DNA of 64,000 nucleotides from the NCBI GenBank assembly GCA_036389255.1, contig DASVQI010000019.1, positions 62,001 through 126,000 of the forward strand, written 5' to 3'. Shown here one piece after another: positions 42,772 through 51,449 of this stretch (its first letter is position 1; every line of letters starts with the position of its first letter). Source of the stretch: JACVRN01 sp036389255 (GTDB lineage: Bacteria; Acidobacteriota; Blastocatellia; Pyrinomonadales; Pyrinomonadaceae). Position numbers and translations under genes: made by a program. Below the pieces are notes generated by a model. That model had not been told where the DNA came from. It worked only from the letters and a program-made list of their open reading frames with translations, and did no database searches.

Positions 42772-43329
42772 ATGCGTGTCATTGCCGGACAATATCGCGG
42801 GAGGAATTTGCGCAGCCCGCCTTCCATGCAGGTGCGCCCGACCTCAGACCGCCTGCGCGAGACGCTCTTTAACGTCTTAGCCCCGCGCATAGAGGGCGTG
42901 CGCTTTCTCGACCTGTGCGCTGGCTCCGGCGCAGTCGGCATAGAGGCTCTTTCGCGCGGCGCTTCACACGTTACCTTCGTTGACCGCTCGCGCAAGATGT
43001 GCGGGTTGATTGAATCGAACCTAGACCTGTGCGGCGTGCCGGAAGATGAAACGGAAGTGGTCAAGGCCGAGGCGGACGAATTCCTCAGACGCGCTCAATC
43101 AAAGCAGGCGCAGGCGTGGGACATAGCCTTCTTCGACCCGCCTTATGCCATGGACTACTCTCTAGTGCTGAACCTGTTCGGCACCGGAGAGATTCTGGAC
43201 GCGGATAACGGGCTGCTCGTGGTGGAGCATCACCATAAGAACGAGCTGCGCGATGAAATCGGCACGTTGCGCCGTTGGCGCACGCTCAAACAGGGCGACT
43301 CGTGCCTCAGTTTTTACGAACCAGTCTAG
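42772..43329 (+). CDS. rsmD: 16S rRNA (guanine966-N2)-methyltransferase RsmD, copy 2
   Basis: 185 residues from ATG 42772 (MRVIAGQYRGRNLRSPP, the canonical start). FLDLCAGSGAVGIEALSRGASHVTFVDRSRKMC is identical to copy 1 at protein level, and FFDPPYAMDYSLVLNLFG carries DPPY. Flanks of the tract differ between the copies. It is probably the working enzyme. The stop is followed by a palindrome that fills the gap to tsaD. Confidence 0.9.
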   Translation: MRVIAGQYRGRNLRSPPSMQVRPTSDRLRETLFNVLAPRIEGVRFLDLCAGSGAVGIEALSRGASHVTFVDRSRKMCGLIESNLDLCGVPEDETEVVKAEADEFLRRAQSKQAQAWDIAFFDPPYAMDYSLVLNLFGTGEILDADNGLLVVEHHHKNELRDEIGTLRRWRTLKQGDSCLSFYEPV

Positions 43330-43410
43330 AGAGTCTAGAGAGTCCTGAGAGTCAAAAGCGACTTTCTTTCTCTCTAGACTCTACAGACTCTCAGGACTCT
43401 CAGGACTTTT
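43330..43410. repeat. word-built palindrome holding the tsaD ribosome binding site
   Basis: Left arm built of AGAGTCTAGAGAGTCCTGAGAGTC-like words, right arm GACTCTACAGACTCTCAGGA-like, ending at 43406 with TTTT directly before the tsaD ATG at 43411. The right arm contains the only candidate ribosome binding site, AGGAC. Confidence 0.7.
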
Positions 43411-44487
43411 ATGTTAGTACTCGGAATTGAAAGCTCTTGTGACGAGACGGCTGCGGCCATAGTGCGCGATGGGCGCGAGATGGTTTCAAGCGTCATCTCT
43501 TCTCAGGTAGATATTCATAAACGGTTTGGCGGCGTCGTGCCGGAGCTTGCCTCGCGCGAGCATCTGGACAAGATTGTGCCGGTCGTGGACGAAGCCTTTG
43601 AGCGCGCCCGCTTGAAGAAGCGCGATATTGACGGGATAGCCGTCACCGCAGGGCCGGGGCTTGTCGGCTCGCTCCTTGTCGGCGTCTCTTTCGCAAAGGC
43701 CATGGCCTTCGCTCTAGATAAGCCTCTGGTCGGGGTCAATCACATTGAGGGGCACATCTTTTCGGTGGTCTTCGAGAACCCGCCCGTGGAATATCCCGCG
43801 CTCGCGCTGGTCGTCTCAGGCGGCCACACCAACCTGTTCTACGTTCCCGCGCCGGGTAAGTATAAGGTCGTGGCCAGAACCAGAGACGATGCGGCGGGCG
43901 AGGCTTTCGACAAGGTAGCAAAGATGCTCGGGTTAGGTTATCCGGGCGGCCCTGTCATAGAGCGGCTGGCGCGCGAAGGTGACCCGCGCCGCGTGCGCTT
44001 CAGCATTCCGCGCATGGGCGACGGTCGGCCCGACTTCAGCTTTAGCGGGCTGAAGACGGCTGTCTCCAAGCACGTGCGCGAGAGCGGGCTGGTGCCGGTG
44101 GCCGCAGGTGACGAGCCTTCGCAGGCGATTAAGGATTTGGCGGCCAGCTTTCAATCTGTCGTAGTACGCTCTTTGACAGGGACTACGGAGCGGCTGGCGG
44201 GAGAGCTTCATCCGAAGACGTTGATTGTAGCGGGCGGAGTGGCCTGCAACGGCGCTCTGAGGGAAGCGTCGCGCGAGGCCGCGAATCGTCTGGGCGTCCC
44301 GGTTTACTTCCCTTCACCGCACCTGTCCACGGACAACGCGGCGATGATAGCCGCCGCAGGCACAGTCAAATTAGAGGCGGGCGAGCGGGCCGGATTCGAC
44401 CTGAACGCAGACGTAAACCTGCGGCTTCAGAATCTGGAAGTGGAAGACGAAGCGTTGAGACAACGGGGCGTGCATTACAGACTCTAA
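43411..44487 (+). CDS. tsaD: tRNA N6-adenosine threonylcarbamoyltransferase TsaD
   Basis: 358 residues, usual length. VLGIESSCDETAAAIVRDG opens the fold; GVNHIEGHIFSVVFENPP contains the two iron-binding histidines (about residues 111 and 115); VVSGGHTNL, DDAAGEAFDKVAKMLGLGYPGGP and the late STDNAAMIAAAG are all present. Makes t6A37 in ANN-decoding tRNAs. Start chosen at 43411; its binding site is within the preceding palindrome. Confidence 0.95.
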   Translation: MLVLGIESSCDETAAAIVRDGREMVSSVISSQVDIHKRFGGVVPELASREHLDKIVPVVDEAFERARLKKRDIDGIAVTAGPGLVGSLLVGVSFAKAMAFALDKPLVGVNHIEGHIFSVVFENPPVEYPALALVVSGGHTNLFYVPAPGKYKVVARTRDDAAGEAFDKVAKMLGLGYPGGPVIERLAREGDPRRVRFSIPRMGDGRPDFSFSGLKTAVSKHVRESGLVPVAAGDEPSQAIKDLAASFQSVVVRSLTGTTERLAGELHPKTLIVAGGVACNGALREASREAANRLGVPVYFPSPHLSTDNAAMIAAAGTVKLEAGERAGFDLNADVNLRLQNLEVEDEALRQRGVHYRL

Positions 44488-44527
44488 ACAAATGCAGAAG
44501 GCCGCAGTGCCGCAAATGACGAGCGGA

Positions 44528-44580
44528 AAAGAATTGATTCACCGGTTCATTTATCCAATGAACCGGTGAATCAATTCTTT
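44528..44580. terminator. bidirectional terminator, 24-bp stem
   Basis: Perfect 24-bp inverted repeat (AAAGAATTGATTCACC... / ...GGTGAATCAATTCTTT) with a TATCC loop. Lies between the convergent tsaD and histone-like genes. Confidence 0.85.
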
Positions 44581-44598
44581 AGTACTGCATCAGCTTTC

Positions 44599-45165
44599 TT
44601 ATCTCTTCTTGCTGCCGCCTCTGGAAGCGCTCTTCTTGCCGGTGCCCGAGGCCGACCTTCCAGCTCCGCTCTTTTTAGCGCCGCCTTTGGAAGCGCCGCT
44701 CTTCTTGCCGCCGCTTCTGGCGCTCGCGTTGCTTCCGGACTTGGACGAAGAGGTTGCGCCGGATGCGCCGCGCGCGGCTGTGCGGGTGGCCTTACGAGCG
44801 GTCTTTTCGGCTGCCTTGGCCGAACGGTTAGCGACCTTGCTGGCGGCCTGAGTCTGCTTGCGTACCTGTTTGGTGTTCTCTTTGGCGGCGCGGTTGACCG
44901 CTTCCCTGACGCCACGGCCCGAAGAGCTTGAGCCGCGCGACCTGCCGCCTCTTGAGCCTGATGAATCGCCCGGACGAATCATGTCTGCTGCCGTAGGACT
45001 CACCATGCCAATCATGCTTGCGGCTGAGTCCATCATGCTCGTGGCCACGTTTGAAGCCTGATTTACTACCTCGCCGGTCACGTCCGCAGCCTGATTCAAA
45101 GCTTCACCAGCCACGTTCATAGTAGCTTCCACAGGCCCGCGATTACGTCCCTTTCTGTTAGCCAT
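44599..45165 (-). CDS. histone H1-like basic protein
   Basis: 188 residues. The first 70 residues (EATMNVAGEALNQAADVTGEVVNQASNVATSMMDSAASMIG) form an alanine/valine amphipathic repeat. The rest is lysine-, alanine-, serine- and glycine-rich (AAKENTKQVRKQTQAASKVANRSAKAAEKTARKATRTAARG... KKSGASKGGAKKSGAGRSASG), like the C-terminal tails of eukaryotic H1 and bacterial Hc1-type proteins. Probably binds DNA. AGAGAGAGG precedes ATG. Confidence 0.75.
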   Translation of the reverse strand: MANRKGRNRGPVEATMNVAGEALNQAADVTGEVVNQASNVATSMMDSAASMIGMVSPTAADMIRPGDSSGSRGGRSRGSSSSGRGVREAVNRAAKENTKQVRKQTQAASKVANRSAKAAEKTARKATRTAARGASGATSSSKSGSNASARSGGKKSGASKGGAKKSGAGRSASGTGKKSASRGGSKKR

Positions 45166-45311
45166 AGCCTCTCTCTTTCTCCTTCCGATTTTATCTACCG
45201 CTCTTCTTCAGGAACTCACGCGCCCTTTATACCACAGGTTCGCAATACGTGGACGCGCGCGGCTAGAAAAATCGGCAAGAAATGGATTCGTAAGTCTTGT
45301 AGCTTGTGATA

Positions 45312-45341
45312 GAGCCGCTTTACCCTAGAGTAAAGCGGCTC
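45312..45341 (-). terminator. terminator downstream of the 45392-45757 gene
   Basis: Perfect 12-bp stem GAGCCGCTTTAC / GTAAAGCGGCTC with a six-base loop. Lies about 50 bases after the minus-strand stop. Confidence 0.65.
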
Positions 45342-45391
45342 CCTTTTGCCGGTCGGCACGCGAGGCGACGCTCAAACGAGCACCTGTGCTG

Positions 45392-45757
45392 TTACCGGCG
45401 GTTTCGCGCCACGGCGCTTCCTGTGTCGGCCTTCATAGAGATGTTTCGCGCAAACTTAACAGGGTTCTTCTCGTCCAACTCTATCGTGATGACATCCCCT
45501 TCGCGCACTTCCTTGATGGACACGCTGCGTCCTTCGCGTGTCACGCGAGTCTTCTCCGTGTCAATCGCTATCACGTGCTCGACGCCGGTCTGAGCCCTGA
45601 CGGAGATGCGCGCATCGGTTATCTCCAGAACCTCTGCGTTCACAAGGCGCGTGTCCGTGTCGCCTTCGCCGCCGCTCAGGGCTGCTGCGCTCACGTTCGC
45701 GGAAAAGAGCATGACAACCATGCCCATCAGGAATGCTGCGAGGTTTTTTCGTCTCAT
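45392..45757 (-). CDS. secreted small unknown protein
   Basis: 121 residues. Signal peptide RRKNLAAFLMGMVVMLFSANVSAA. Mature part of about 95 residues with SH3-like or OB-like strands: RLVNAEVLEITDARISVRAQTGVEHVIAIDTEKTRVTREGRSVSIKEVREGDVITIELDEKNPVKFARNISM. This pattern of short beta strands with VREGDVITIE resembles small periplasmic beta-barrel domains. Function unknown. Monocistronic. Confidence 0.75.
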   Translation of the reverse strand: MRRKNLAAFLMGMVVMLFSANVSAAALSGGEGDTDTRLVNAEVLEITDARISVRAQTGVEHVIAIDTEKTRVTREGRSVSIKEVREGDVITIELDEKNPVKFARNISMKADTGSAVARNRR

Positions 45758-46069
45758 GTCTCTATTGGCCCTTTATGATTCTTATGCGGAGCTCTAAAGC
45801 GTCTCCGGTCAAAGAAGTGAGCAACCAACATGCCGCGCTCCCCGAAAACCCTCCAACAGCAGTTTTGGGCCTTTATTTACAGCACGAGCGACGGTTTATT
45901 ATGAAGAGCTTGCAGGGCGCGAGTGAACACTAATCATGCAAAGGCCGCCCCGGCGGGAGAAAAGATTTGTACGATTGCGAAACGGAAAAAAAACAGGGGC
46001 CAGAGGTTTGAGTCGAACGTGAATCAACTATTAACCTCTGGCCCCTGTGGCTTCTAAGCTGCGCTTTTG
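45758..46069. other. 312-bp gap between dnaJ and the small secreted-protein gene
   Basis: Holds the dnaJ terminator (45993-46048) and the leader of the small minus-strand gene. No further gene seen. Confidence 0.6.
45993..46048 (-). terminator. terminator of the hrcA-grpE-dnaK-dnaJ operon
   Basis: 16-bp stem ACAGGGGCCAGAGGTT / AACCTCTGGCCCCTGT with a 24-base loop; on the minus strand it is followed by a run of eight T. It lies 22 bases after the dnaJ stop. Confidence 0.85.
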
Positions 46070-47191
46070 CTAGCCGAAGATATCTCGGACTTTATCCATC
46101 AGCCCTTTGTCTTCAAGCTCGTGCGTCTCTATCTCTGCCAACTGCTCAAGCAGCTTTCGCTGCTCGCGCGTGAGGGTGGTCGGAGTGACCACGGTGACGG
46201 CTACGAAGAGGTCTCCGCGTCCGCGCCCGCCGAGCATTGGCATTCCCTGTCCTTTGATGCGAAAGACGGTTCCGGTCTGCGTGCCGGCGGGAATCTTAAG
46301 GTCGTGCCTGCCGTCCAGAGTCTTGACGCTCACCTGCGAGCCGAGCGCCGCCTGTGCGAAGGTCACCGGCACGGAAGAATAGAGATTGCTTCCCTGACGC
46401 TCGAAGTCTTCATGCTCGGCCACGTGTATGACAACGTAAAGGTCGCCGGAAGAGCCGCCCTGAGTCCCGGCCTCGCCTTCACCGGCAATTCTCAGGCGCG
46501 AGCCGGTTTCCACGCCCGCAGGAATCTTGACCTCCATGCTCTTCTCGCGCTCCACGCGCCCGGCCCCCTTGCACTCGTCGCAGGGCGACTTGATTATCTT
46601 GCCCGTGCCGCGACAGGTGGAGCAGGTGCGCGCGACGGAGAAGAAGCCCTGCTGGTAGCGAACCTGCCCGGCTCCGCTACAGGTCTGGCAGGTTTCCGGC
46701 TGCGTGCCCGGCTTCGCGCCGGAGCCCTTGCACTCTTCGCAGGACTCCAGGCGCGGAATGCGAAGCTGAGCCGTCATCCCGCCCGCCGCGTCTTCTAGGC
46801 TTATCTCAAGGTCGTAGCGGAGGTCTGCGCCGCGTTGGGCGGCTGTGCGACGCGCGCTGCCAGCGCGACCGCCGAAGACGTCACCGAAGCCGAACAAGTC
46901 GCCTAGGATGTCTTCTATGCCGCCGAAGCCGGGGGCTCCCCAACTCGCTCCTGCACCACTGCCGGAGACGCCCGCGTGGCCGAAGCGGTCATAACGGCGG
47001 CGCTGCTCCTGGTCGGAAAGCACCGAATAGGCTTCGGCTGCCTCTTTGAACTTCTCTTCGGCCTCTTTATTTCCGGGATTCTTATCCGGGTGATACTGCA
47101 CCGCGAGCCGCCTGTAAGCAGATTTTATCTCCTGCTCGTTGGCCGTGCGCGCCACCCCCAGCACCTCGTAATAATCTCTCTTGCTACTCAT
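46070..47191 (-). CDS. dnaJ: chaperone protein DnaJ
   Basis: 373 residues. J-domain MSSKRDYYEVLGVARTANEQEIKSAYRRLAVQYHPDKNPGNKEAEEKF with HPD at residues 34-36. Gly/Phe-rich linker, then four CxxCxGxG zinc modules (CEECKGSG, CQTCSGAG, CSTCRGTG, CDECKGAG), then the C-terminal substrate-binding part. Last gene of the heat-shock operon; co-chaperone of DnaK. Confidence 0.96.
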   Translation of the reverse strand: MSSKRDYYEVLGVARTANEQEIKSAYRRLAVQYHPDKNPGNKEAEEKFKEAAEAYSVLSDQEQRRRYDRFGHAGVSGSGAGASWGAPGFGGIEDILGDLFGFGDVFGGRAGSARRTAAQRGADLRYDLEISLEDAAGGMTAQLRIPRLESCEECKGSGAKPGTQPETCQTCSGAGQVRYQQGFFSVARTCSTCRGTGKIIKSPCDECKGAGRVEREKSMEVKIPAGVETGSRLRIAGEGEAGTQGGSSGDLYVVIHVAEHEDFERQGSNLYSSVPVTFAQAALGSQVSVKTLDGRHDLKIPAGTQTGTVFRIKGQGMPMLGGRGRGDLFVAVTVVTPTTLTREQRKLLEQLAEIETHELEDKGLMDKVRDIFG

Positions 47192-47334
47192 TTAAATCCT
47201 CTATTTGAATATAACTGACTTTGTCTTCCAAGCTCATCAACACTTAGCGGCCAGCTTAAGACAAGAAAAGCTGACCGCCAAATTTGAGGTGAAATTGTAG
47301 CACGAAGAGGCGCGAGAGCGCCTCCCCCGAGGCG

Positions 47335-49146
47335 TCAGACGCTCATAGAGTTCATCATCGCCATGGTTATCTGGCTGGCAAGCTGCTCCACGCCTTCTAT
47401 GGCTCTTTGCAGCTCTTCCGGGTTGTCGGATTGAATAGCCGCCTGCCCCTCGTTCAGGGCCAGTTGGCCGTCCCGCCGCTCTTCCGGCGAAAGCGAAGCT
47501 GAGAACTCCGAGAAGGAGCGCTGCGTGTTGCGCACAATCCCTTCGAGCTTGGTCTTGAGCGCGATTATCTCCTTAAGCCGCCGGTCAGTCTCTATGGAAG
47601 CTTCCGCCTCCCGTATGAGACGGTCTATCTCGTCGGGCGAGAGTCCGGAAGTCGGAGTGATACGCATCTGCTGGTCGCGGCCCGTGGCCTTGTCCGTGGC
47701 GGAAACGTTGACTATGCCGTTGGCGTCCACCTCGAAGCTGACCTCAATCTGAGGCACGCCGCGCGGCGCGGCTGGCAGCCCTACAAGCTCGAACTTGCCA
47801 AGGCTTCGATTGCCCTGCGCCACTTCGCGCTCGCCCTGTAATATGTGAATCTCCACGGACGATTGGTTATCAACAACGGTCGTAAAGGTCAGGCTGTTAC
47901 GCAGGGGGATGGTCGAGTTGCGCTCGATAATCTTGGTAAAGAGCCCGCCTCGCGTCTCCAATCCGAGGCTTAACGGCAGCACGTCCAGAAGCACTATGTC
48001 TTTGACATCGCCCGTCAGGACTCCGCCCTGAATGGCCGCGCCCATCGCAACCACTTCGTCCGGGTTGATTTCGGCTGAAGCGTCCTTGCCGAAAATCTCC
48101 TTGACCGTGCGCGCAATGATGGGCGAGCGAGTCTGGCCGCCGACCAGTATCACTTTATCAATGTCCGTCGGCTGTAATTTGGCATCCCAGAGCGCCTTCT
48201 GGCAGGGCTCAATCGTTCCCTCTACAAGGTCGCCTATGAGATGCTCGAACTGGTCGCGCGTCAGGGTCTTGTTGAAGTGCTTGGGGCCGGAGGCGTCTGC
48301 GGCTATGAACGGCAGGTTGATGTTCGTCTCCGTAACAGAGGACAGCTCGCACTTGGCGCGCTCTGCGGCCTCCTTCAGGCGCTGCAAAGCCAGCCTGTCC
48401 TGTCTCAGGTCAATCCCGGTCTCGTCTCTGAACTGGTCTGCCATCCAGTTGATGATACGCTCGTCGAAATCCTCGCCGCCGAGGAAGGTGTTGCCCGAAG
48501 TCGAAAGCACTTCGAAGACGCCTTCATTCATCTCCAGAATCGAGATATCGAATGTGCCGCCGCCAAGGTCGTAAACGGCTATGCGCTCGGAGTCCGAGCG
48601 GCCCAGCCCGTAGGCGAGCGCCGCCGCCGTAGGCTCGTTGATGATGCGCTCAATCTTGAGCCCGGCGATTTTGCCGGCGTCGCGCGTGGCCTGTCGCTGA
48701 GTGTCATCGAAATAAGCCGGGACGGTGACGATGGCATCCGTCACGGATTCGCCCAGAAAATCTTCCGCCGCAGCTTTCAGCCTTTGCAGCACGATGCCGG
48801 AAATCTCCGGCGGGCTGTAGGTGCGGCCCTGCACGCGTATGCGCGCGTCGCCGTTCTGCGAGTCAACAATCTCGAAAGGGGCAGACTCTTTCATGCGCTG
48901 CACTTCGGGGGAGTTGTACTTGCGGCCAATCAGTCGCTTGACGGCGTAGACGGTGTTGGCGGCGTTTGTGACGGCCTGTCGTTTGGCAATCTGGCCCACG
49001 AGCCGCTCGCCCTTATCCGTAAATCCTACGACGGTGGGGGTCGTGCGACCACCCTCTTTATTCGGGACTATCTGTACGGCCCCGCCTTCAAGCACGGCGA
49101 CGCAGCAGTTAGTCGTTCCCAAATCTATTCCAATAACTTTGCCCAT
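47335..49146 (-). CDS. dnaK: molecular chaperone DnaK (Hsp70), short tail
   Basis: 603 residues. Nucleotide-binding domain with IGIDLGTTNCCVAVLEGG, IINEPTAAALAYGLG, VYDLGGGTFDISILEM and VGGQTRSPII; substrate-binding domain LLDVLPLSLGLETRGGLFTKIIERNSTIPL. The protein stops at VEQLASQITMAMMNSMSV, lacking the disordered acidic tail that gives most DnaK proteins about 635 residues. The place in the operon nevertheless fits the main DnaK. 143 bases upstream of dnaJ. Confidence 0.95.
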   Translation of the reverse strand: MGKVIGIDLGTTNCCVAVLEGGAVQIVPNKEGGRTTPTVVGFTDKGERLVGQIAKRQAVTNAANTVYAVKRLIGRKYNSPEVQRMKESAPFEIVDSQNGDARIRVQGRTYSPPEISGIVLQRLKAAAEDFLGESVTDAIVTVPAYFDDTQRQATRDAGKIAGLKIERIINEPTAAALAYGLGRSDSERIAVYDLGGGTFDISILEMNEGVFEVLSTSGNTFLGGEDFDERIINWMADQFRDETGIDLRQDRLALQRLKEAAERAKCELSSVTETNINLPFIAADASGPKHFNKTLTRDQFEHLIGDLVEGTIEPCQKALWDAKLQPTDIDKVILVGGQTRSPIIARTVKEIFGKDASAEINPDEVVAMGAAIQGGVLTGDVKDIVLLDVLPLSLGLETRGGLFTKIIERNSTIPLRNSLTFTTVVDNQSSVEIHILQGEREVAQGNRSLGKFELVGLPAAPRGVPQIEVSFEVDANGIVNVSATDKATGRDQQMRITPTSGLSPDEIDRLIREAEASIETDRRLKEIIALKTKLEGIVRNTQRSFSEFSASLSPEERRDGQLALNEGQAAIQSDNPEELQRAIEGVEQLASQITMAMMNSMSV

Positions 49147-49270
49147 AGCGTTTCATCCAAAGGTGGTAGGGGTTAAGAGGTTTGAGCCGCTATTATTCGG
49201 GGGCGGCTTCTGTTATTACTCCTGTTCGAGCGAACAGGAAGGCGAGATTAAAAGCGCTTCCTTACGCGTT

Positions 49271-50158
49271 CTATCTGGTCGCAACCTTTACCACGGCCGG
49301 GCGCAGTAGCTTGTCGCCCAGACGATAGCCGCGCACCAGTTCCTGTATCACCGTGTCCGGCTCAAACTCTTCGGTCTGTTCCGTGACCACGGCCTCGTGT
49401 ACGTGCGGGTCAAAGGGCTGGCCGATGGCCGCCACGGGCTCCACGCCCAAGCCTTCCAGCACATCGTTCAACTGCTTGTAGATTAGCTCGACTCCGTTCA
49501 GGAAGTGTCGAAACTCCTCAGACTCGTTGGCCTTCAGGGAAGCTTCGGCGTCGAGCGCGCGGCGCAGGTTGTCCAGCACCGGCAGCAGCTTTCGCGCCAC
49601 ATCTCCAAGCATGCGATTGTAGGTGTCACCGCGCTCGCGCTCGACGCGCTTGCGGTAGTTGTCGAACTCGGCCTGACGCCGCACGAGCCTGTCGTAGAGG
49701 TCGGCGCGCTCGGCTTCGACTCTCTTCAACTCCGAGCGAGTAGCCACAAGCTCTGCCATCATGGGGCCTGTAGCCTGCCCCGGCGCTTCAGCCGCCTGAG
49801 TTGATTGAGAAGGCGCGGGAGCAGCGTTTCTCGGCTCGCTTCCGCCGGGATTGGACTTGTTCTGATCCTCTCGCTCTTCGGGCATGTCGCCGGGCTTTGG
49901 CCCGCCTGCAACGTCCGCGTCGTCCGCGCGGTCACGCCCCATTTCAGAGTCCGCTTCGCCGCCATGGTCTATGCGGCGCTGCATCTCAGTCTCGTCTTCG
50001 TATATGGATTCGCGCCCCAAATCCTCGGCGGAAGGCTCGCGCCCCTCGTCGGATGCTTCCCGGTCGTTTGCAGCCATACGCGACTCCTTGTCCTCTTCGT
50101 CAAGAAAACGTACAGGAATCGTGCGACCCTTTTGCTCTCCCTTTTGGTTTCTCATCAT
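49271..50158 (-). CDS. grpE: nucleotide exchange factor GrpE with long disordered N-terminus
   Basis: 295 residues from the ATG at 50156-50158. The first about 135 residues are charged and low complexity (KEQ, DE and proline/alanine-rich). Then the GrpE coiled coil (ELVATRSELKRVEAERADLYDRLVRRQAEFDNYRKRVERER) and the beta domain ending FDPHVHEAVVTEQTEEFEPDTVIQELVRGYRLGDKLLRPAVVKV. Releases ADP from DnaK. The extension is longer than in most GrpE. Confidence 0.93.
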   Translation of the reverse strand: MMRNQKGEQKGRTIPVRFLDEEDKESRMAANDREASDEGREPSAEDLGRESIYEDETEMQRRIDHGGEADSEMGRDRADDADVAGGPKPGDMPEEREDQNKSNPGGSEPRNAAPAPSQSTQAAEAPGQATGPMMAELVATRSELKRVEAERADLYDRLVRRQAEFDNYRKRVERERGDTYNRMLGDVARKLLPVLDNLRRALDAEASLKANESEEFRHFLNGVELIYKQLNDVLEGLGVEPVAAIGQPFDPHVHEAVVTEQTEEFEPDTVIQELVRGYRLGDKLLRPAVVKVATR

Positions 50159-50219
50159 GTGTGACTCTTTACTAACGAGGTTGCAAACACTACCAATCAA
50201 GGATTTAACTCGCTCACCC

Positions 50220-51344
50220 TCAGTCTGCCGCCTTCTCCTCCCAGAATATTCGCTCTATATGACGGGCCACGTAATTGACGACCGCCATCATTCGCGCATA
50301 CTCGATTCTCATGGGGCCTACTACGCCTATGGCTCCCACGGCATGCCCGCCTCCCAGCCTGTAGGGCGCGGTAATCAGCGCGCAGTCCTGCATGGAGGGC
50401 GTTATATTCTCTCGCCCTATGATGACCTGCACGTCTCGCCCGCCGACCTGAGCGTCGCGCTCCATACACTCGTTCAGGATTTTGACGAGTCGTGACTTCT
50501 CCTCGAAGGTGCGGAAAAGCTCACGCATCCTCTCCGTGTCCATAAAGTCCGGCTTCATCAAAATATTGCTCGCTCCGTCCACGAAGACCTGTCCCGTGGC
50601 CGCTTCTTCGCCCTCAAGGCTGCGCTCGCACAGTAGTATGGCGTTCTGTAGAAGCTTGTCGTAGAGCGCCTTTTCGTGGCGCATCAGCTCAAGAATCTCA
50701 GCGCGAATCGTCGCCAGGCTCTTGCCGCTAAATTCCACGTTCAAATAGCGGGCCGTGCGGTCAAGCTCCTCTTGGTCTAGCGCTTCGTCTATGCGCACAA
50801 TCTTGTTCTGTATGATGTTGCTGGAGGATACCAGTATGACTAGGATGCGGCTATCCGCGAGCCGTACGAACTCTATGTGCTGGAGAATATTTTCGGCCAG
50901 CGAAGGCGAAACCACTATGCCTACGTTCTCGGAAAGCTCCGAGAGCAGGTGCGAGGTGCGCTCCATCAGATGATCCGGCCTCGCGCCGCCCTCTCCCCTC
51001 AAGCCGCCCAGAAGCGAGTTGATGGCGGCAAAGTCGGCATTGGACAATCGCGCCTCGCCGAGCATGTGGTCTACGTAATAACGATAGCCCTTGTCCGTGG
51101 GGACGCGACCGGCGGAAGTGTGCGGCTGCTCAACGAGCCCCAGCTCCTCAAGCTCGGCCATCACGTTACGAATCGTGGCGGGGCTCCAGCCCGACGCGTG
51201 CGCGAAACCGTCCGAGATGGTGCGTGAGCCCACGGGCTCGCCTGTTATCAAGTGCTCGTTGATAATGGCAGACAATACGGCTTGCCCGCGCGAGTCGGGT
51301 GTCTCTGATTTCCGTGAATATGTGCCAGAGGTGCGAGTGGCCAT
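50220..51344 (-). CDS. hrcA: heat-inducible transcription repressor HrcA
   Basis: 374 residues from ATG at 51342-51344 (GTG three bases upstream also possible). Winged helix at the N-terminus (LSAIINEHLITGEPVGSRTISDGFAHASGWSPATIRNVMAELEELGLVEQPHTSAGRVPTDKGYRYYVD), then the GAF-like core and the conserved end YRLGGGHAVGAIGVVGPMRIEYARMMAVVNYVARHIER. Represses the operon through CIRCE sites. First gene of the heat-shock operon. Confidence 0.95.
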   Translation of the reverse strand: MATRTSGTYSRKSETPDSRGQAVLSAIINEHLITGEPVGSRTISDGFAHASGWSPATIRNVMAELEELGLVEQPHTSAGRVPTDKGYRYYVDHMLGEARLSNADFAAINSLLGGLRGEGGARPDHLMERTSHLLSELSENVGIVVSPSLAENILQHIEFVRLADSRILVILVSSSNIIQNKIVRIDEALDQEELDRTARYLNVEFSGKSLATIRAEILELMRHEKALYDKLLQNAILLCERSLEGEEAATGQVFVDGASNILMKPDFMDTERMRELFRTFEEKSRLVKILNECMERDAQVGGRDVQVIIGRENITPSMQDCALITAPYRLGGGHAVGAIGVVGPMRIEYARMMAVVNYVARHIERIFWEEKAAD

Positions 51345-51419
51345 CACTGTTTAGGATGTTTCGCGGGGACGAGCAGGTGCTTTTATCTTGTGGAAAACCC
51401 ACCGTCTGCTCTGAAGGAA

Positions 51420-51449
51420 TCAATAGCACTGACAATTCCGGCTTGTCAA
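51420..51449 (-). promoter_or_regulatory. hrcA promoter with a degenerate CIRCE
   Basis: Minus strand: -35 TTGACA (51444-51449), 18-bp spacer, -10 TATTGA (51420-51425). A CIRCE-like site overlaps it: TTGACAAGC-N9-CAGTGCTAT, 12 of 18 positions matching TTAGCACTC-N9-GAGTGCTAA, the right half being good. TGACAA/TTGTCA forms a second short inverted repeat. Confidence 0.5.

Noticed and set aside
48241..49176. 311-codon plus-strand frame inside dnaK
   Set aside because: Antisense shadow of a GC-rich conserved gene; no binding site and no recognisable domain.
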